In this document: in pieces, positions 1 to 13,795 of the stretch
Layout: every line of letters begins with the position of its first letter
Numbering within the stretch: position 1 is the first letter of the stretch
Origin: Rallus limicola
Taxonomy: Eukaryota > Chordata > Aves > Gruiformes > Rallidae
NCBI GenBank assembly: GCA_022605955.1
Contig: JAKCOZ010000018.1
Location: forward strand, 9,060,001 to 9,124,000
Direction of reading: 5' to 3'
Length of the DNA stretch: 64,000 nt
The notes under the pieces: model-generated
What the model was told of the DNA's origin: nothing
Seen by the model: the letters and a program-made list of their open reading frames with translations, nothing else
Databases searched by the model: none
Translations under genes and position numbers: made by a program

Positions 1-2274
1 GAATGGGATGGAGGAGGGAAGAGTTTTCAGCTGACTGAAGCCAAGGCAAAGTTTATTGACTGTTGTGAAGTGCATTTTGGGTCTTGTAGCCAAACCACAG
101 AATGCTAAAAAAAAAAGAAAATTAAAAAATCGTGGCAGTGAAATGCTTCACTTGTGCATTATTTTTTTCCCCATGTAATGTTTCATTCTCTCTATTTATA
201 AAGCAGCACAGGCTGCTGATTGAATGTTAAACAGACCTGGGCTCCCTCTTGTTAGTGCTTGCAGATGTATTAAGCCTGTTGGGTCAGATCCACAGCTAAT
301 GGAACTGGCCTCATGCCTTTGAAGGCATCATAATCAGCTAGATTATTCATTTTTGTTGTTTGTTTTTAAAAGAGTAGCGTTTGTAAGTCTTTTGCAGCAA
401 TAAAGCTTAACATTTCTAATTTAAAATGGAAAGGCTTTTAATTCTTGTTGCCCAAGGGACACTTTACTTGCCAAGTCCTCACTTTGTCCTGTAGGAAGCA
501 CCCACATAATAAGTTTTTTAAGAGAAATGGGTGTACTGGACCATGAATGCTGCCACATTATTAGCTTTATTTCCTGACCCGTGATGGTAGACATGGATGC
601 TGAAATGCATATGAATATGTTGACCTTCCCAAGGGAATGAACTTCCAATTCATTTATTTTTTAACCACAAGAGTGCACTGAACAAAGATATTTTAATTTG
701 TGCAAGCTCTACCATAGATGTCATTTTTCCAAGGAAGTTTGTGGGCTGGGGTCTGGCAGGGGAGTTATCTTGGGCTCTGGCAGATAAAGAACTTAAATTG
801 TTCTGGGCATTTTTAAATCCAGTCTTCTCTTGTTGATGGCTGATGAAGAAAATGTCAGTGCCACTTGTAAAATCAAGACATCAGAAAGTGATAGGAGGGG
901 CAGATACACAAAGAAACACACCTGGAGGAACACCATTTTGTGCTGTAGCCCAGTACACCCATACTTGAGTCTGAATGGTTTGCTTTGGAAATGGTGCTGC
1001 CTGTGGGGGAAGGTAATTTCGGAAAGCAAACACACCTCAGCTTTTCCCTAGTACCAGCCTGGCCCTTGGATGTTGCTAGTGCTTGGGTGGTTTTGCACAC
1101 TCAAAAGAGCTTTTGGGGACTTAGATGCTTGCAGCTTTGGGTGGATCCTGCCGGAGTGTTTGTGGGTACCAGTGGGTAGCAAGCTGGGGAGCTGAACATG
1201 GATGTGTCAAAGAGAGACTGTAGCAGAGCAAGGAACACGACCTCCATTTTCCAGGGCTGTTGCTGTGTGCTAATCTGGTAACTTGTTCTTACTCAGGCTC
1301 CTAATGCTTTCCCTGCACTAAATTCAATGTGAAGGAAGCAGAGAGAGGGGAAGATTTTGCAATGTATAAGACTCTTTAGAGGCCTGAGCCTTGGTAGGCA
1401 AAGGATAGGCAAGGAGACTTTTTATTGATGACTTGATTTATCTTGTATTCCTGTTAATGCATTTAAAAAGGTCCCTTGATGAGCTGAGGAATCCATTGTC
1501 ATGTCCCATGTGAAGCTACCAGAGGAAATGTCACAGCCAAGGGTTTGCACAATGCAGTGGGAAATTGCAGCATGTCTCTGATGAAGGTTAGCTCTGCAGA
1601 TGATGTATCTGTCTGCTACAATCCCACTAATTGAAAAACCATCTCAAATTATGGTTTCTGGAAGGAAGCCTCTTCCAGCAGAGCTCAGCTTGTGAAATGG
1701 TATGTCAGGTGATATTAGTACCATGTGGTTTGGGGAAGAAAAGCACCTTTACCTTTACCAGCAGTGTTCCTGAGTCACCACACTTGTTTAATTTTGGGGT
1801 TTTGCTTCTTTTCTTTTGAAGGTAGCAAAGTCACAGAATGAGGAGGGAAAGCTTGTGATAGTTGAGAAAGGATGAAATTATTCTTGTGGGAGGAGAGGAA
1901 AAAGACCTTTATGCACTTGTATGGTCTGCCAAAGAGGCCGTGTGTTTATTTAGTGTTCCTAGAGACAATATTTTAGCATCTCAATATACCAGCCTATTCT
2001 GAGGAATGATTTTTTGATGGTATTAAATGGCAAAAAAGCAAAGCAAACCAAACAGAGCTTTTTGTTTACCTAAGTGGGAATTCACTAACATTCAGTGGTG
2101 GAAGCACCCTTCTTGGAAATAGCATTTTAGAACTTCCATAAGGAGCAGGGGCTTGGAAACCGAGCCATGAATTTTCCATTCAAGGGGTTTGACTTGGCAC
2201 AGAAAGACGTCATGCAGACCGCAGCTGGCACCAGACACAGTTAAAAAGATCTGAAGCTATTAGTGCCTAAACAG

Positions 2275-2365
2275 CCACTAGAAATTATATTACATGATGG
2301 AGACTGGCTAATATAATTGAGCCAGCTAGTTATTGTGTGCATAATTTAATTATTTGACAAATTGC
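2275..2365. promoter_or_regulatory. AT-rich unique block with clustered homeodomain-type cores (candidate element)
   Basis: A roughly 90-base non-repetitive block in the presumed NSG2 intron has several AATTA and TAATATAATT type cores. The composition resembles conserved intronic enhancers. No conservation test was possible, so this is a candidate only. Confidence 0.22.
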
Positions 2366-5300
2366 TTAGAAACATGGTGTTCTTGTTCCACACTTGTGCT
2401 GCCCTCACAGTACTACAAGGTGCAGAGCAGAGGAATTGCTGCTGGGTACATAGTTGTCTTGCAAGATAGGTGTTTCTTTTTAAGATTTGTAGACTTGGAG
2501 AGGTTCATTGGTGTAGTCATGGTGGGGTGTTGTATGCAAGGATGGGTAGAGCTGATGGGAGTGTGACTGGGATAGTAAACTGGTTCAGACAGCTACTGCT
2601 GCTTCAAGTGGAGACCTTTGAGACTTGAGGGTTGTTGGAGAAATGGCCTATTTTATTTTATTTTTTTCTACTCTGTGAGTCTTTTGGACTTTGATTCCTG
2701 GGCTGTGTGAGCCCCATGAAATGGTGAAGCAGATGTGAGATGGGTTTTGGACTCCAAGATTATAGAATCTTTGTGGATGCTGTTAAGCATTCTTAGGAGC
2801 ATCAGAGCCAAATTGGTTTATGGTTATGAATTTTAAGATGAGGTCCAAAAAAACCTCTCCTGAAGCTTCATGTGAGAAGCCGTGCAGCTAAGCAGTATTT
2901 TTGCAACCTCTGAAGATTTATGTACATGACTAAGGACATTTCCTTCTTACAAAGCATCTCCTAAGAGAGGCTAGTTAAGAATCTGGACACCATCTGGAAT
3001 AAAGCTGTGCTGTGATAATGAAGGACAAATCCTACAACTCCTTGAACAATACCAAGCAAATATGAAGACCCAATTGTGTCACTTTTTTTTCAGTCAGCCT
3101 TTCAAAATTTCAGTTGCTAAGTTGTTACCATAACATCAGCAAAATCAGCAACTTATTATGAAAAGATTTTTAACAGTTGGGAGTGAAATGTCATTTTTTG
3201 AAGAAGTGCAGCCAAATCATTTTTACCTGCAGAATGGAACAGGCTGTATAACAGGGTGCTGGGCAATGCACCACACCATTTCTCTGGCTGAGTATAAACA
3301 GTGGAGGATCAGCTCTTCTTGGGGTGTTTTTTAGACTCCTTATCTGCCTGATCAACCCATCTGAGTGTCCTGTCAGCCTCTGGCTCCCTCCCTGCATCCA
3401 TGCCTGAGTTTTCTTATGGTAGCAGCCTGGGTTCAAATGATGGGGTGGCTCACAATTGGATTTCATCCTGGCATACATGTGGAAGAGAGCCAGGATAGCT
3501 GGATCTGGAAGCTGGGAAGTGATCTCAAGTCTTTCACCTTAGCTGTATCTTTCATGTCAAGAGCTGATGTCAACTTTCCATCTAGTTATCAGCTGGAAGA
3601 AGTTATGGGATGAAGGGGGAAAAAAGTACCCTTCTGAAATTTTCACTGTTAAGCAGAAATCCTTAAAATGAGATCATGAGTGTGTGAATGTATCCTGAGA
3701 TGATATTATGGCTGAAACGTCTCTACTGAGCAGCAGGACCTCTTGGGACCAGCCCTGTGGTGAATTGATGATTTTGTGATTTCTTTCTTTCTTGCATGCA
3801 GGTTACCTAGGTTGTCAGTGAAGTTACAGGTTTCCAAGTGTAATGGCATTGACATAAACGATGGAAAGACCCTTGTTGCCTATCCAAGGAAATGATCTTA
3901 AGCCCTTCTGTGAAAATAACCTTGACAGAAGTTCTGCAAATTTTGTTGATAACAAATTTTGCCTCAGAGTCCTTTTTCTCTTCTAGAAGGAGAAAATTAA
4001 AACCAAGATAACTTATTAAATTGAATTCCCTGTTAAAGATCACAAGATTTCCTAATATACATCAATATTGAAGGTATCTTGGAGAATCAGACAGGGCATC
4101 AGTGGTGGCATCCTTTCCTGACAGACTTGAAAGTGGAGAGGGTGAGGCTGCAGCACAGGAACTGACAGAGGCATCTGGTTTCTGAGGTCCCTTATTCACA
4201 TTCAGCTGCACAGACTAGGAAGTCTGTGCAGAATTTTCTAGATATTTTTCCAGAGTAAATGATCTTTACTAGGGAATTAAACTGATTTCCTTCACAGTAA
4301 CAGCCTGTTCTACACTCTGAGAGCATTAACTCTTCTCTGGGTGCTGCAGGTCTGGCTGGTTTTCCTATAGGCAGCAATGCTTTTCGTGCTTGTGGCATCT
4401 TTTTGGCTGTACTCCTGTTTTGAGTGTATATAAGCATATATATTGCATGGTCTGAGCAGTGGGAAAGGTCTCCAGAGCCAAACATCTGTTTTCCAGGTTT
4501 AGAAAAAAAATCATACTCGATACATAAGAAGTGCTGCCCACACTGATGAACCCCGTTTGCCAGCCTCTCACAAGAGGTGCATGACCATGGAAGAGATGCT
4601 CTGCACTGTTTTCTTCAGACATTGATGGAGATCACATCAGGTGTTTGCATCCTGAGAACTGCTCCATTTAGGTGACAAATGGAGGGTGGCTGCAAACCCT
4701 TGGGCACCTGGGGCTTATGCTTGATCCACAAACAACAGGTGATACTTGCAGGGCTCCTCCAAAGCTGGCCTCAATGCAGCTGTTTCCTCCCCAAAGAAAG
4801 GGCAGCACAGTGATTTTCCCAATGAATTTTAGACAGCAGGTGATAAGTTTGCTGCCTGGGTGTGACTGCTGATGGGTTTGAGCTTTAGTAGTGGAGCAGA
4901 AGGCTTGCAGTGCTGTACCTGGCTAGCTGGCCATCTCATTTGGAAACCCATTTTAGTGACTAGAGGCAGATGTCGTAGAGCAATGTGTGAATATCCAAAG
5001 TGGACGATTTCTTACCCCTCTGTGGACGTTTGATTCTACAGAAGGTGTCTATTGATTCCAGTGCCCTTTAGGAAGCTAAAGCAGATTTAGACATCCCACT
5101 GCCTTTGTGGGTCTGTGTCTAAATGTCTGGTTCTTTCATCAGATACGAGAACTCGGTGGGGGAAAAGGGAGCTGAGCTGTGCCTTTTGTTTTATGAGCTC
5201 TACTTCAAGCCATGTGGATGCTCTCCATATGAATGTCTTATCTTTTTAGAATCTTACTGAGCTCCTTCTGCTGGCCATATTGTACAGAGTAAATTTGTTA

Positions 5301-5640
5301 GCTTAATTGTAATTAATTCCGTAGATTAACTGTAGTTTGGGTTAGAAAAAAACCCCAGCCCTTTACTTCTTCAAAAGGTATTGCTTCATGGTTTTGTAGG
5401 ATGTCTTCTGCTGCATTTCATGGTGAGGCAGCTTGCATTTGAATGTTATTTTCTCTCCCTCTCCAATTTATCCTTTACCATTTTTATGCTGAGTCCTCTC
5501 AGTGTGTGACACCATCAGCAGAGCCTGTGAACAAAACATAAAGGTGGAATGACAGTCCCTGACACCAGAGCCATGATTATAAGTTATGTTCCTTCAGCTG
5601 CTAATATGAGTAATACGTGGTTTAAGTGGGAACAAAACCA

Positions 5641-5661
5641 CCCGCCCTCCCCCACCCCCCC
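5641..5661 (-). promoter_or_regulatory. G-quadruplex motif on the minus strand
   Basis: The plus strand has CCC-G-CCC-T-CCCCC-A-CCCCCCC, four C-runs with single-base loops. The template strand of the NSG2 intron therefore has a very compact G-quadruplex motif, and the plus strand could form an i-motif. Confidence 0.55.
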
Positions 5662-6884
5662 AACTCACCAGCACAGGCTGGATGCTGAATACTAATGGAG
5701 AGTTGTCTGCAGCCAGTTCCCACTGGGAGAAAAAATATTTGTCAACTCAGTTCAAACAGTGCATAAATTTGAGGGAAATGCCATCTGCTGAAAGACCCTT
5801 CCCCCACGTACGCTGCCTGAATATCCTTCCCTCTGAGTATCTGCTTTGTGCAGCAGTATTCCCATCAGCCTCTGTTCAGGGTCTGCCTTGCTTTGCTTTT
5901 CCCCCATCCCAATATTTCCAGAGACATCAGGTTTCCTAGGACTCTGAGGCACCAAAATACCTCTCTGTTTTTTCTGCCTGGCAGTACCAGCCCTATGCTG
6001 GTGTGTAGCTACCTGCAGGCTCTCTACCCAGCAGGTTCAATACTGCTGTCAAAGCCCCTAAGGCTCAATTTTTGTAGGGCCCAGCAACTCCCTGCTCGTG
6101 TTGACTTCTGTGGGGAAAGAAGGGTGCCCACTCTCTCTGAAAACTAAGGGGACAAACCAGACTTTTTTTGCCAAGGAAAACGGTAAGGGATAAAAATGTA
6201 GAAACCTTGCAATGGAAAAGGCTATTAAAGAATGCCCTGCTGTTTGGATGTGGCATTGTTCTCAGGTTTGCTTTTAAATAAGGCTTTTCATTGCAGCTAG
6301 AGAGGGGAAAAGGCAAATTTTAATGAAAAAAAAATAACAAACGTGGGCAGCAGTTGAAATCAGAGAGAGTAGGAAGGACACTTCAGTGGTCAGCATGAAG
6401 GCCAGGTTAACTGGAACACCATTACAATTAGATATCATCCAGTGGAGCAAAGCCTAATGGCAACTAACCCTGTGGCCTGATGAGATACCTTTTCTTTACC
6501 TGTGCTGCTGTGAAAATATAACACGTACTTCACCTTGGGAGAGCTGGGGAGGAACCACGCCGAGCGCGCTGCTGTTGATGGGAGGTTGACATCATCTTTC
6601 ATGGATGTTAAAGGCGTCTTTCCATGTTCTAGGGAGGATGGGGAGTTTTTGGGGAAGGCAATGATCTCTCTTCTCCATTCTAGCAGACGCTCCTATCTTA
6701 AGGGACCCTCTGGAAATCATATAAGACTTGGGGAAAAGGTGGGTAACACCCACCTCCCCCCTTCTGTTACCCACTCGAGCAGTCACACGTGACAGATTCA
6801 TGCCTGCAGCACTCCTAGGTTTTATCTGCTCACTAAATTTTATTTCCCCTCTGTGAGTGTTTATATTGCTCAGAGACTGCCAAG

Positions 6885-7160
6885 GTTCATGTTAATCATA
6901 AAAAAAAGTGGAGGTTTATTAGGTATTGCAGCTCTGTGATTCTTTGGTGTTTGAATGTTAATGAAGCTTTGTATGCTCTGGAATACCTAGAGAGGTGGAT
7001 CTTAGCTCTGGTGTGGCAAAATATCCGGGGGTGGATTTTTCTTCCTTTTCCACTGGGTTTTAACATCTTACATGACATTTCATCCCAGAGCAATTTTGCA
7101 CTATGTATCATCATGTGTAATATTGTGTCACGCTGTAATTTTGCAAGTGCATGAAACAGC
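6885..7160. promoter_or_regulatory. AT-rich unique block, candidate conserved intronic element
   Basis: About 275 bases with no repeat signature have TTAATCAT, TTAATG and GTAATATTG-type motifs and even, non-slippage composition. It is flagged only because it resembles conserved noncoding DNA. Open frames across it on both strands are short and unlike any family I know. Confidence 0.2.
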
Positions 7161-8012
7161 AAGAGGGAGGTGAGAATGGGCTCAATTACAGCCCTGAGGG
7201 AGGGGAGAGCTCAGCAGAGGGACCCGCTCCTGGGAGGTAAGGACTTGGGTGTCAGCACTTTGCCAAAGCAGAGGGGAATTTATTATTTTTAGGGGCTCAG
7301 TGGGCAGGCAAGAGGAAAGGGACCAGTCAAATCACATTACTGATGGTCATTTCCATAGGCTGTGTACGTACATGGGATTTACAAAAGAAGGGATGTTTAT
7401 TCTTGCTCCAGACAGCTCAGTTCGTTCTTTTTTCTGAAGGCAAAAGGAAGAACTTGGGCATTTTAACTGGCTCAGAGCAAGAAGCCTTCAAAGCGACTTT
7501 GGTGGTAACTCTTGGGGAAGGTAGACACAGAGTCATTCTTGGTGAGGGAGACATCTGACAGTTCAGGGATATTCCCCTTCCACAGCCTCTTCTCTGGGTG
7601 CAGTCACCCTGATGGATCCCTCTGGGATGGATGGGGGAGAGATGATGCAGAGGGGGAGAGAGGAACTAGGGAGACTTTGGGGCAGGAAGGAGGAGAGTGT
7701 GCAGCTCTTGTGGTGATGAAGGTTGTCTTTGTGAAAGAAACCTGGAGGATGAATGGCTTTGTGTCTCTCTGGAACAAGAGCTACTTTCTCACTGACTTAC
7801 ACTCTGTGCATTCCCAGGTGGCATTCAGTGTAATTTCATTGTCCTTTGTCTCTTCCTTTGCCCTGAGTCAATTTTGTTCCTTCAGCCTAACCCAAACCAG
7901 ATTTCTTTTTTTCATTGCACGCTGTATTTAGGGCAGAGCAACCAAACTGGAGAGTCAAGTGTCTCTTCTGAGCTTCTAGCCAGGGCTGCCCTTTAACAAT
8001 TGGCTTTGGTAG

Positions 8013-8032
8013 AGCAAGATGTACATCTTGCT
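8013..8032. repeat. Perfect 20-bp palindrome followed by a short direct repeat
   Basis: AGCAAGATGT is followed directly by its exact reverse complement, giving a gapless palindrome. Nine bases later an 11-base motif (AGCTAACCTAA) occurs twice, at 8041-8051 and 8059-8069. No known element explains it. Confidence 0.7.
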
Positions 8033-9303
8033 TTAGCAAGAGCTAACCTAAGCCCTCAAGCTAACCTAAAAGGGGACTTGTGTCATCGTCATCTTGGTAT
8101 TACTCCATAAATTCTAAGTACCAGGAAGTACCAGGCCTGACATGCTCCCCTTTTAAATGGGGAAATGCTGATGAATATGTATCCTGTACAGGGAAATGCT
8201 CTTCCACACTGGCCTGCCAGAGCTGGGTTGTGATGGGTCTTAGTGGAGAGGGGTCTTTTTTCCCAGGTCTCTTGTTGGAAAAAGTGTAGACTGTTGGCAT
8301 ACTTAGTCCAGGAAGTGTCTCTCTATTTTTTCAAACTTACTCTTCGTTTTTTCAGTGTAGTGTAACTTCTTTTGGGGGCTTAAATCACAAAAAATTCCAT
8401 GTCCATCTCCCTGGAATCCAACTGAGTCTTCTTCCTCTTCAGCACTATGAAAAGGAATGTGTTTTCTCCAGGTTGGGAACCCATGGGCTACCCTAAAGCT
8501 GGTCTGAAGTATTTCTATTCAATCTTGCAGGCAAGTGTGCTTTGAAGGAGAGGAGGTGGAGCCCATATTTTCTTGGTCAGGCTAGTACAATTCATACAAC
8601 TGTACTCCTTTTCTACCAACTACCTTTTCAGCACACCAGGACTCTCTTACACATGTTCTCTTGTGAGATCTGGCAGTAAGTGCTTCTCCCTCAGCAGCTG
8701 CCTTTTGCTTAATTGACCCATTTTGCAGCAGATTAGGCCCCAAGGAGGAGGTTAATATGAGCAGTTATTGTAAAAGGTGGGTCAGGGCTTCAGTGAACTG
8801 TTCATCAGTGGAAACGCCTGTTAGCCCCAATCTTCTTACCTTTTTACACTTTGTTCTAAAATATTCTGACTTAACAATGAACTTATGAATCTCTCCTGCT
8901 AGATACAGGCTCCACACCTCTCTCTTTCCTGAGTTTCAAACTAGATGTGTTGAGTCAGAGCTACACCACGCATGCAGATTTACCTTCACTCTTCCTTTTT
9001 GTCTTAAAACATCCACCAGAAACGTAGCTCTGGATCTGACAGCGTTGCAGGTGGCATTGCCAAGGCTGCTTTAGCTTCCCTGAGTAACAGTCCCAATGTG
9101 CTCTGTGCAAGGTAGGAGTGTGTCTCACCAGGCAGTGCATCTTTCTGCAGGATCGGTGAGGGTGGGAAGTCCTCTCCTGCACTGCAAGCAATTCCAGTGT
9201 CTCCTCTGAGACTGTGCTGGGGTTGCATCCCATGCAGGTTCTTGGAATTACAGCTGCTACGATGACCAAATGAGATAATTAGAGCAAAATTAAGTGTGAA
9301 CCA

Positions 9304-9355
9304 ATACTAATATATCTCTATTCTTACAGTGTTACTAATATTATTATATTAGTAT
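9304..9355. repeat. AT-rich inverted repeat
   Basis: An 11-base arm (ATACTAATATA, 9304-9314) is repeated in perfect inverted form at 9345-9355, with a 30-base AT-rich spacer. It could extrude as a hairpin. The AT-rich context makes a chance origin possible. Confidence 0.55.
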
Positions 9356-10580
9356 ATATTACATTGATGAATTCTGAGATGTGGCTGGCTTGCTCTTTTA
9401 GCTGTGGTTCCTGACAAGCCTGTCCACTGTGCTGTAGGAATTACCTTTATCTTTCCCCACTTCCTAGCATCACCAGTCTCCTATAGATTAGTGAAGGAAC
9501 AATTTCTGCCTGTACATACTGTTCAATTTCCTTTAACACCTGTACCAGAAAACAGAGGAATGTGCCTCTCATCTGTGGATGAACCCTGAGTGACTAGATG
9601 GAGCTGAAAAATTTGTGGCTCTTTCTTGCTAGGGCAGTAAATAAATAATTAATACCTTTAGTACAGGTAGGTGCAGCGCTGATCGTGGGATGGGGGTGTA
9701 TTTTGGAGGATGAACACATGCATGGCATGGTGGTAGCATACAGTCCCTGCCCTGTCCTACCACTGTGGTTCTCTCGGTGCTTTTGATGTGCCCAGGGAAA
9801 ATTTGCAATGCTGTGATGAAAGTGGGATTCTGAAACGAACAGTTGAAGGTTGTGGGTAGGAATAAGCCTCATTGATTGCTGTCCTGCCTGTAAACCCATG
9901 CCTGACCTCAAGCTTTTGCTGTAGGCAGTTCCTCAGCATGAGCTCTGGCAGGCTTACCAAGCACTGTAACACTGCAGCTCCTTCCCTGTGCAGGCAGGCA
10001 TCCTGCAAAATGCCTGCTGCTGGTGCTAAGCCCCTGTGATCCAGGGCAAGCTGGGGAGCTGCCGCAGCTCCCTCCCCATGCTGCTGGCTGTGCAGCAGCT
10101 TTAAATGCTTCCCTGACTGCTGTTCCCACCCCCATCATCTCTGTAAGTGAGTTAATTTGATTAGTAACCAGTTTGCATGGTAACCCTGGAGCCTTGGGGA
10201 TTAGGATATTTTTTCATGCCAGTCCAGATCAGTGTGAGACAGGAGACTTGACAGGATGGGTTGCTGTAGTTTAGGCAGTAGAAGTCCAGGGCCATTTATG
10301 CTGCATTTGCAGAATTACCAGCTGGGACCAAGAAAGCTTCAGGCAAGGGGAGAACAAGAGTGCTTTTGGGACCTGTGCTTGGTCCTTTGGAGGACACAGC
10401 CTGCTAAAATCAAGGATGATGGCCTTAATCCAGACATCCGTATAGGGCCTTGGAAGCTATTTAAAAGGGACCTGGAAGGGCTGGAGAGGAGGGGGCTACA
10501 GCAAAGAAACAGAATGGTGCAGCAAAGTAACCTGCTTGGGTGTGAGGAGAGAGGGAATATTTGAGCCCCCAGGAGAGTAT

Positions 10581-11075
10581 TGTGTCTTGTACCTCCAACA
10601 CTGGTGCCGGAGCCGAAGTTTTGCAGACTCAACTCGGACCAATGTGATCAAGTGTTGAGCTCCTTTATTGAGGCATACACACAGCTTATATAGGTTTCTC
10701 TATCAGTACAGGAGTTACATTACATTGCTATTGGTTAGATGCTCTGTTCATCTGCCTTACATGCATCTCACTATTGCTAATAATTGGTCAAGACTACACA
10801 GTCACTGTGTTCCTTTTTAAGGTAGCTGTTAACATTCTTGCAGTTTGTTATCTCATGGATTTTCTTGCAACCTCCTGTTCTCACAGACATCTAGCTCTCC
10901 TGTTACTGCATACTGACATGTCTCTGCTAGTTTCACCAGGCCTGATTATATGGGGGTCAGAAATACTCTGGATGGGTGATGAAACCCATTCCTCTCAAAA
11001 TGTGTTCCTACACACTGGCATCTGCTCTTGGACATGCCGTGGGATTTACATGCTGGGCTTTGCCAGTGGTCAGGT
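10581..11075 (-). mobile_element. ERV-type LTR, antisense to NSG2 (far end uncertain)
   Basis: Read on the minus strand there is a TATA box (TATATAAG, plus positions 10685-10692). About 16 bases further on comes a poly(A) signal (AATAAA, plus 10664-10669), then a U5-like stretch ending near GACACA at about 10581. Promoter and poly(A) signal this close together are typical of retroviral LTRs. No gag, pol or env sequence is recognisable on either side, so a solo LTR is most likely. The U3 end is unclear. Positions near 10935 or 11073, where the plus strand reads ...CA, are both possible, and no clean target-site duplication was found. A 9-base match to the start of a tRNA-Pro primer site lies beyond the U5 end at 10563-10571. 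Confidence 0.6.
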
Positions 11076-11441
11076 ATTCTCCCTTCACAGCTTTGATAAA
11101 CAGAGGGTTCCCTTCTCCACTCTGCCCTCTGCAAGGCAGGACTTACCCTTGTCCCATCACTCAGGAGACACAAAGGGACTACAAAGGCTTCAATATTCCT
11201 ATCTGCTCAGCTACCTCCACTATCAGAAAAGTGGGATCTCTCCACGGTTATAGAGCAGCTTATCTGCACAGATTAGACCCTGAATGTGGACTCTGGCTGC
11301 TGGTGGATCCTGCTGGGACAGCAGCCGATGCTGCCGGTTGCACATCTGAGAACATGGGAACACAAACGCCTGACAACATCAAATGCCTGGGCAAAATCCA
11401 TACATTTGCAAGGGGTTAAACACGGGAATGTGCACTCCTGA

Positions 11442-11443
<2 letters not shown>

Positions 11444-11475
<32 letters not shown>
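11444..11475 (+). repeat. (GT)16 microsatellite
   Basis: This uninterrupted 32-base GT repeat lies 185 bases upstream of the NSG2 transmembrane exon. In the NSG2 pre-mRNA it reads as (GU)16, a class of sequence bound by TDP-43 and CELF proteins. Confidence 0.95.
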
Positions 11476-11479
<4 letters not shown>

Positions 11480-11660
11480 GGTGTGAGAATTCAGGGCTAT
11501 TGGATCTAGCATTCATTCAATTACCATGCTTAGTTAAGTACTGCACAGTGGAGTGAAGACTGCAGTCTGTTAGGATGGCTGTTGCTGTAAGTCATTTAAT
11601 TACGAGGTTGCTCACATGCCATTTCAACATATGTAGAGTAACATTATCCCTCTTTTGTAG

Positions 11661-13520
<1,860 letters not shown>

Positions 13521-13537
13521 AGTTAATGTGTGGTGAT

Positions 13538-13560
13538 GGGCAAAGTGGGAGGGTGGGGGG
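13538..13560 (+). promoter_or_regulatory. G-quadruplex motif in the NSG2 3'UTR, sense strand
   Basis: Four G-runs lie on the mRNA strand with short loops: GGG, six bases, GGG, one base, GGG, one base, then six Gs. The motif begins 17 bases after the stop codon, so an RNA quadruplex could form in the mature message from either poly(A) site. G-quadruplexes in 3'UTRs are known to act in dendritic mRNA localisation and translation. A role here is inference only. Confidence 0.5.
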
Positions 13561-13625
13561 ACAACACCGTGTCTATACTGCATTGCTCTAACTGAGGGTG
13601 CTGTGCTAACAGCACGACAGGGATA

Positions 13626-13631
13626 AATAAA
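13626..13631 (+). terminator. Proximal poly(A) signal of NSG2 (AATAAA)
   Basis: A canonical AATAAA lies 105 bases after the stop. A U-rich and GU-rich stretch follows at about 13660-13695, in the place expected for a downstream cleavage element. Use would give a 3'UTR of about 130 bases. Confidence 0.55.
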
Positions 13632-13795
13632 CCCCGAGTGCAGGAGTCATCTTAATGGATATTTCTTTTCGTGCATTGTTCTTGTTGATTTGTAACTGAG
13701 TCGAGCTCTTGTACAAAGGCATGTTTGATGTTGACTGTACCTTACGATGTAAAAATATTTTTAAATCATTGCTTAACTATTTGTTAGAAAAAGAA

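Larger units (their letters stand above)
1..11660 (+). other. NSG2: NSG2 intron (presumed), upstream of the penultimate coding exon
   Basis: This stretch ends at a good splice acceptor (pyrimidines then TAG at 11658-11660) in front of a recognisable NSG2 exon, so it is read as the 3' part of an NSG2 intron. I looked for the preceding NSG2 exon, which encodes the conserved cytoplasmic segment just before the membrane span and should end in codons for Ala-Glu-Phe-Thr followed by GT. I did not find it, so it probably lies before the window. All open frames here are short and carry no recognisable domain. Contents listed separately are a G-quadruplex motif, a palindrome, an AT-rich inverted repeat, two AT-rich unique blocks, an antisense LTR and a (GT)n tract. 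I cannot exclude an unrecognised alternative exon. Confidence 0.65.

Noticed and set aside
2071..2092. GGGAATTCACTAAC examined as the end of the missing upstream NSG2 exon
   Set aside because: The codons before it do not spell the conserved NSG2 segment and no GT donor follows in the right phase.
10774..11253. Plus-strand open frame of about 159 codons next to the NSG2 exon
   Set aside because: It uses a non-conserved, partly LTR-derived sequence in the antisense orientation, has no known domain, and is not joined in frame to any NSG2 exon.
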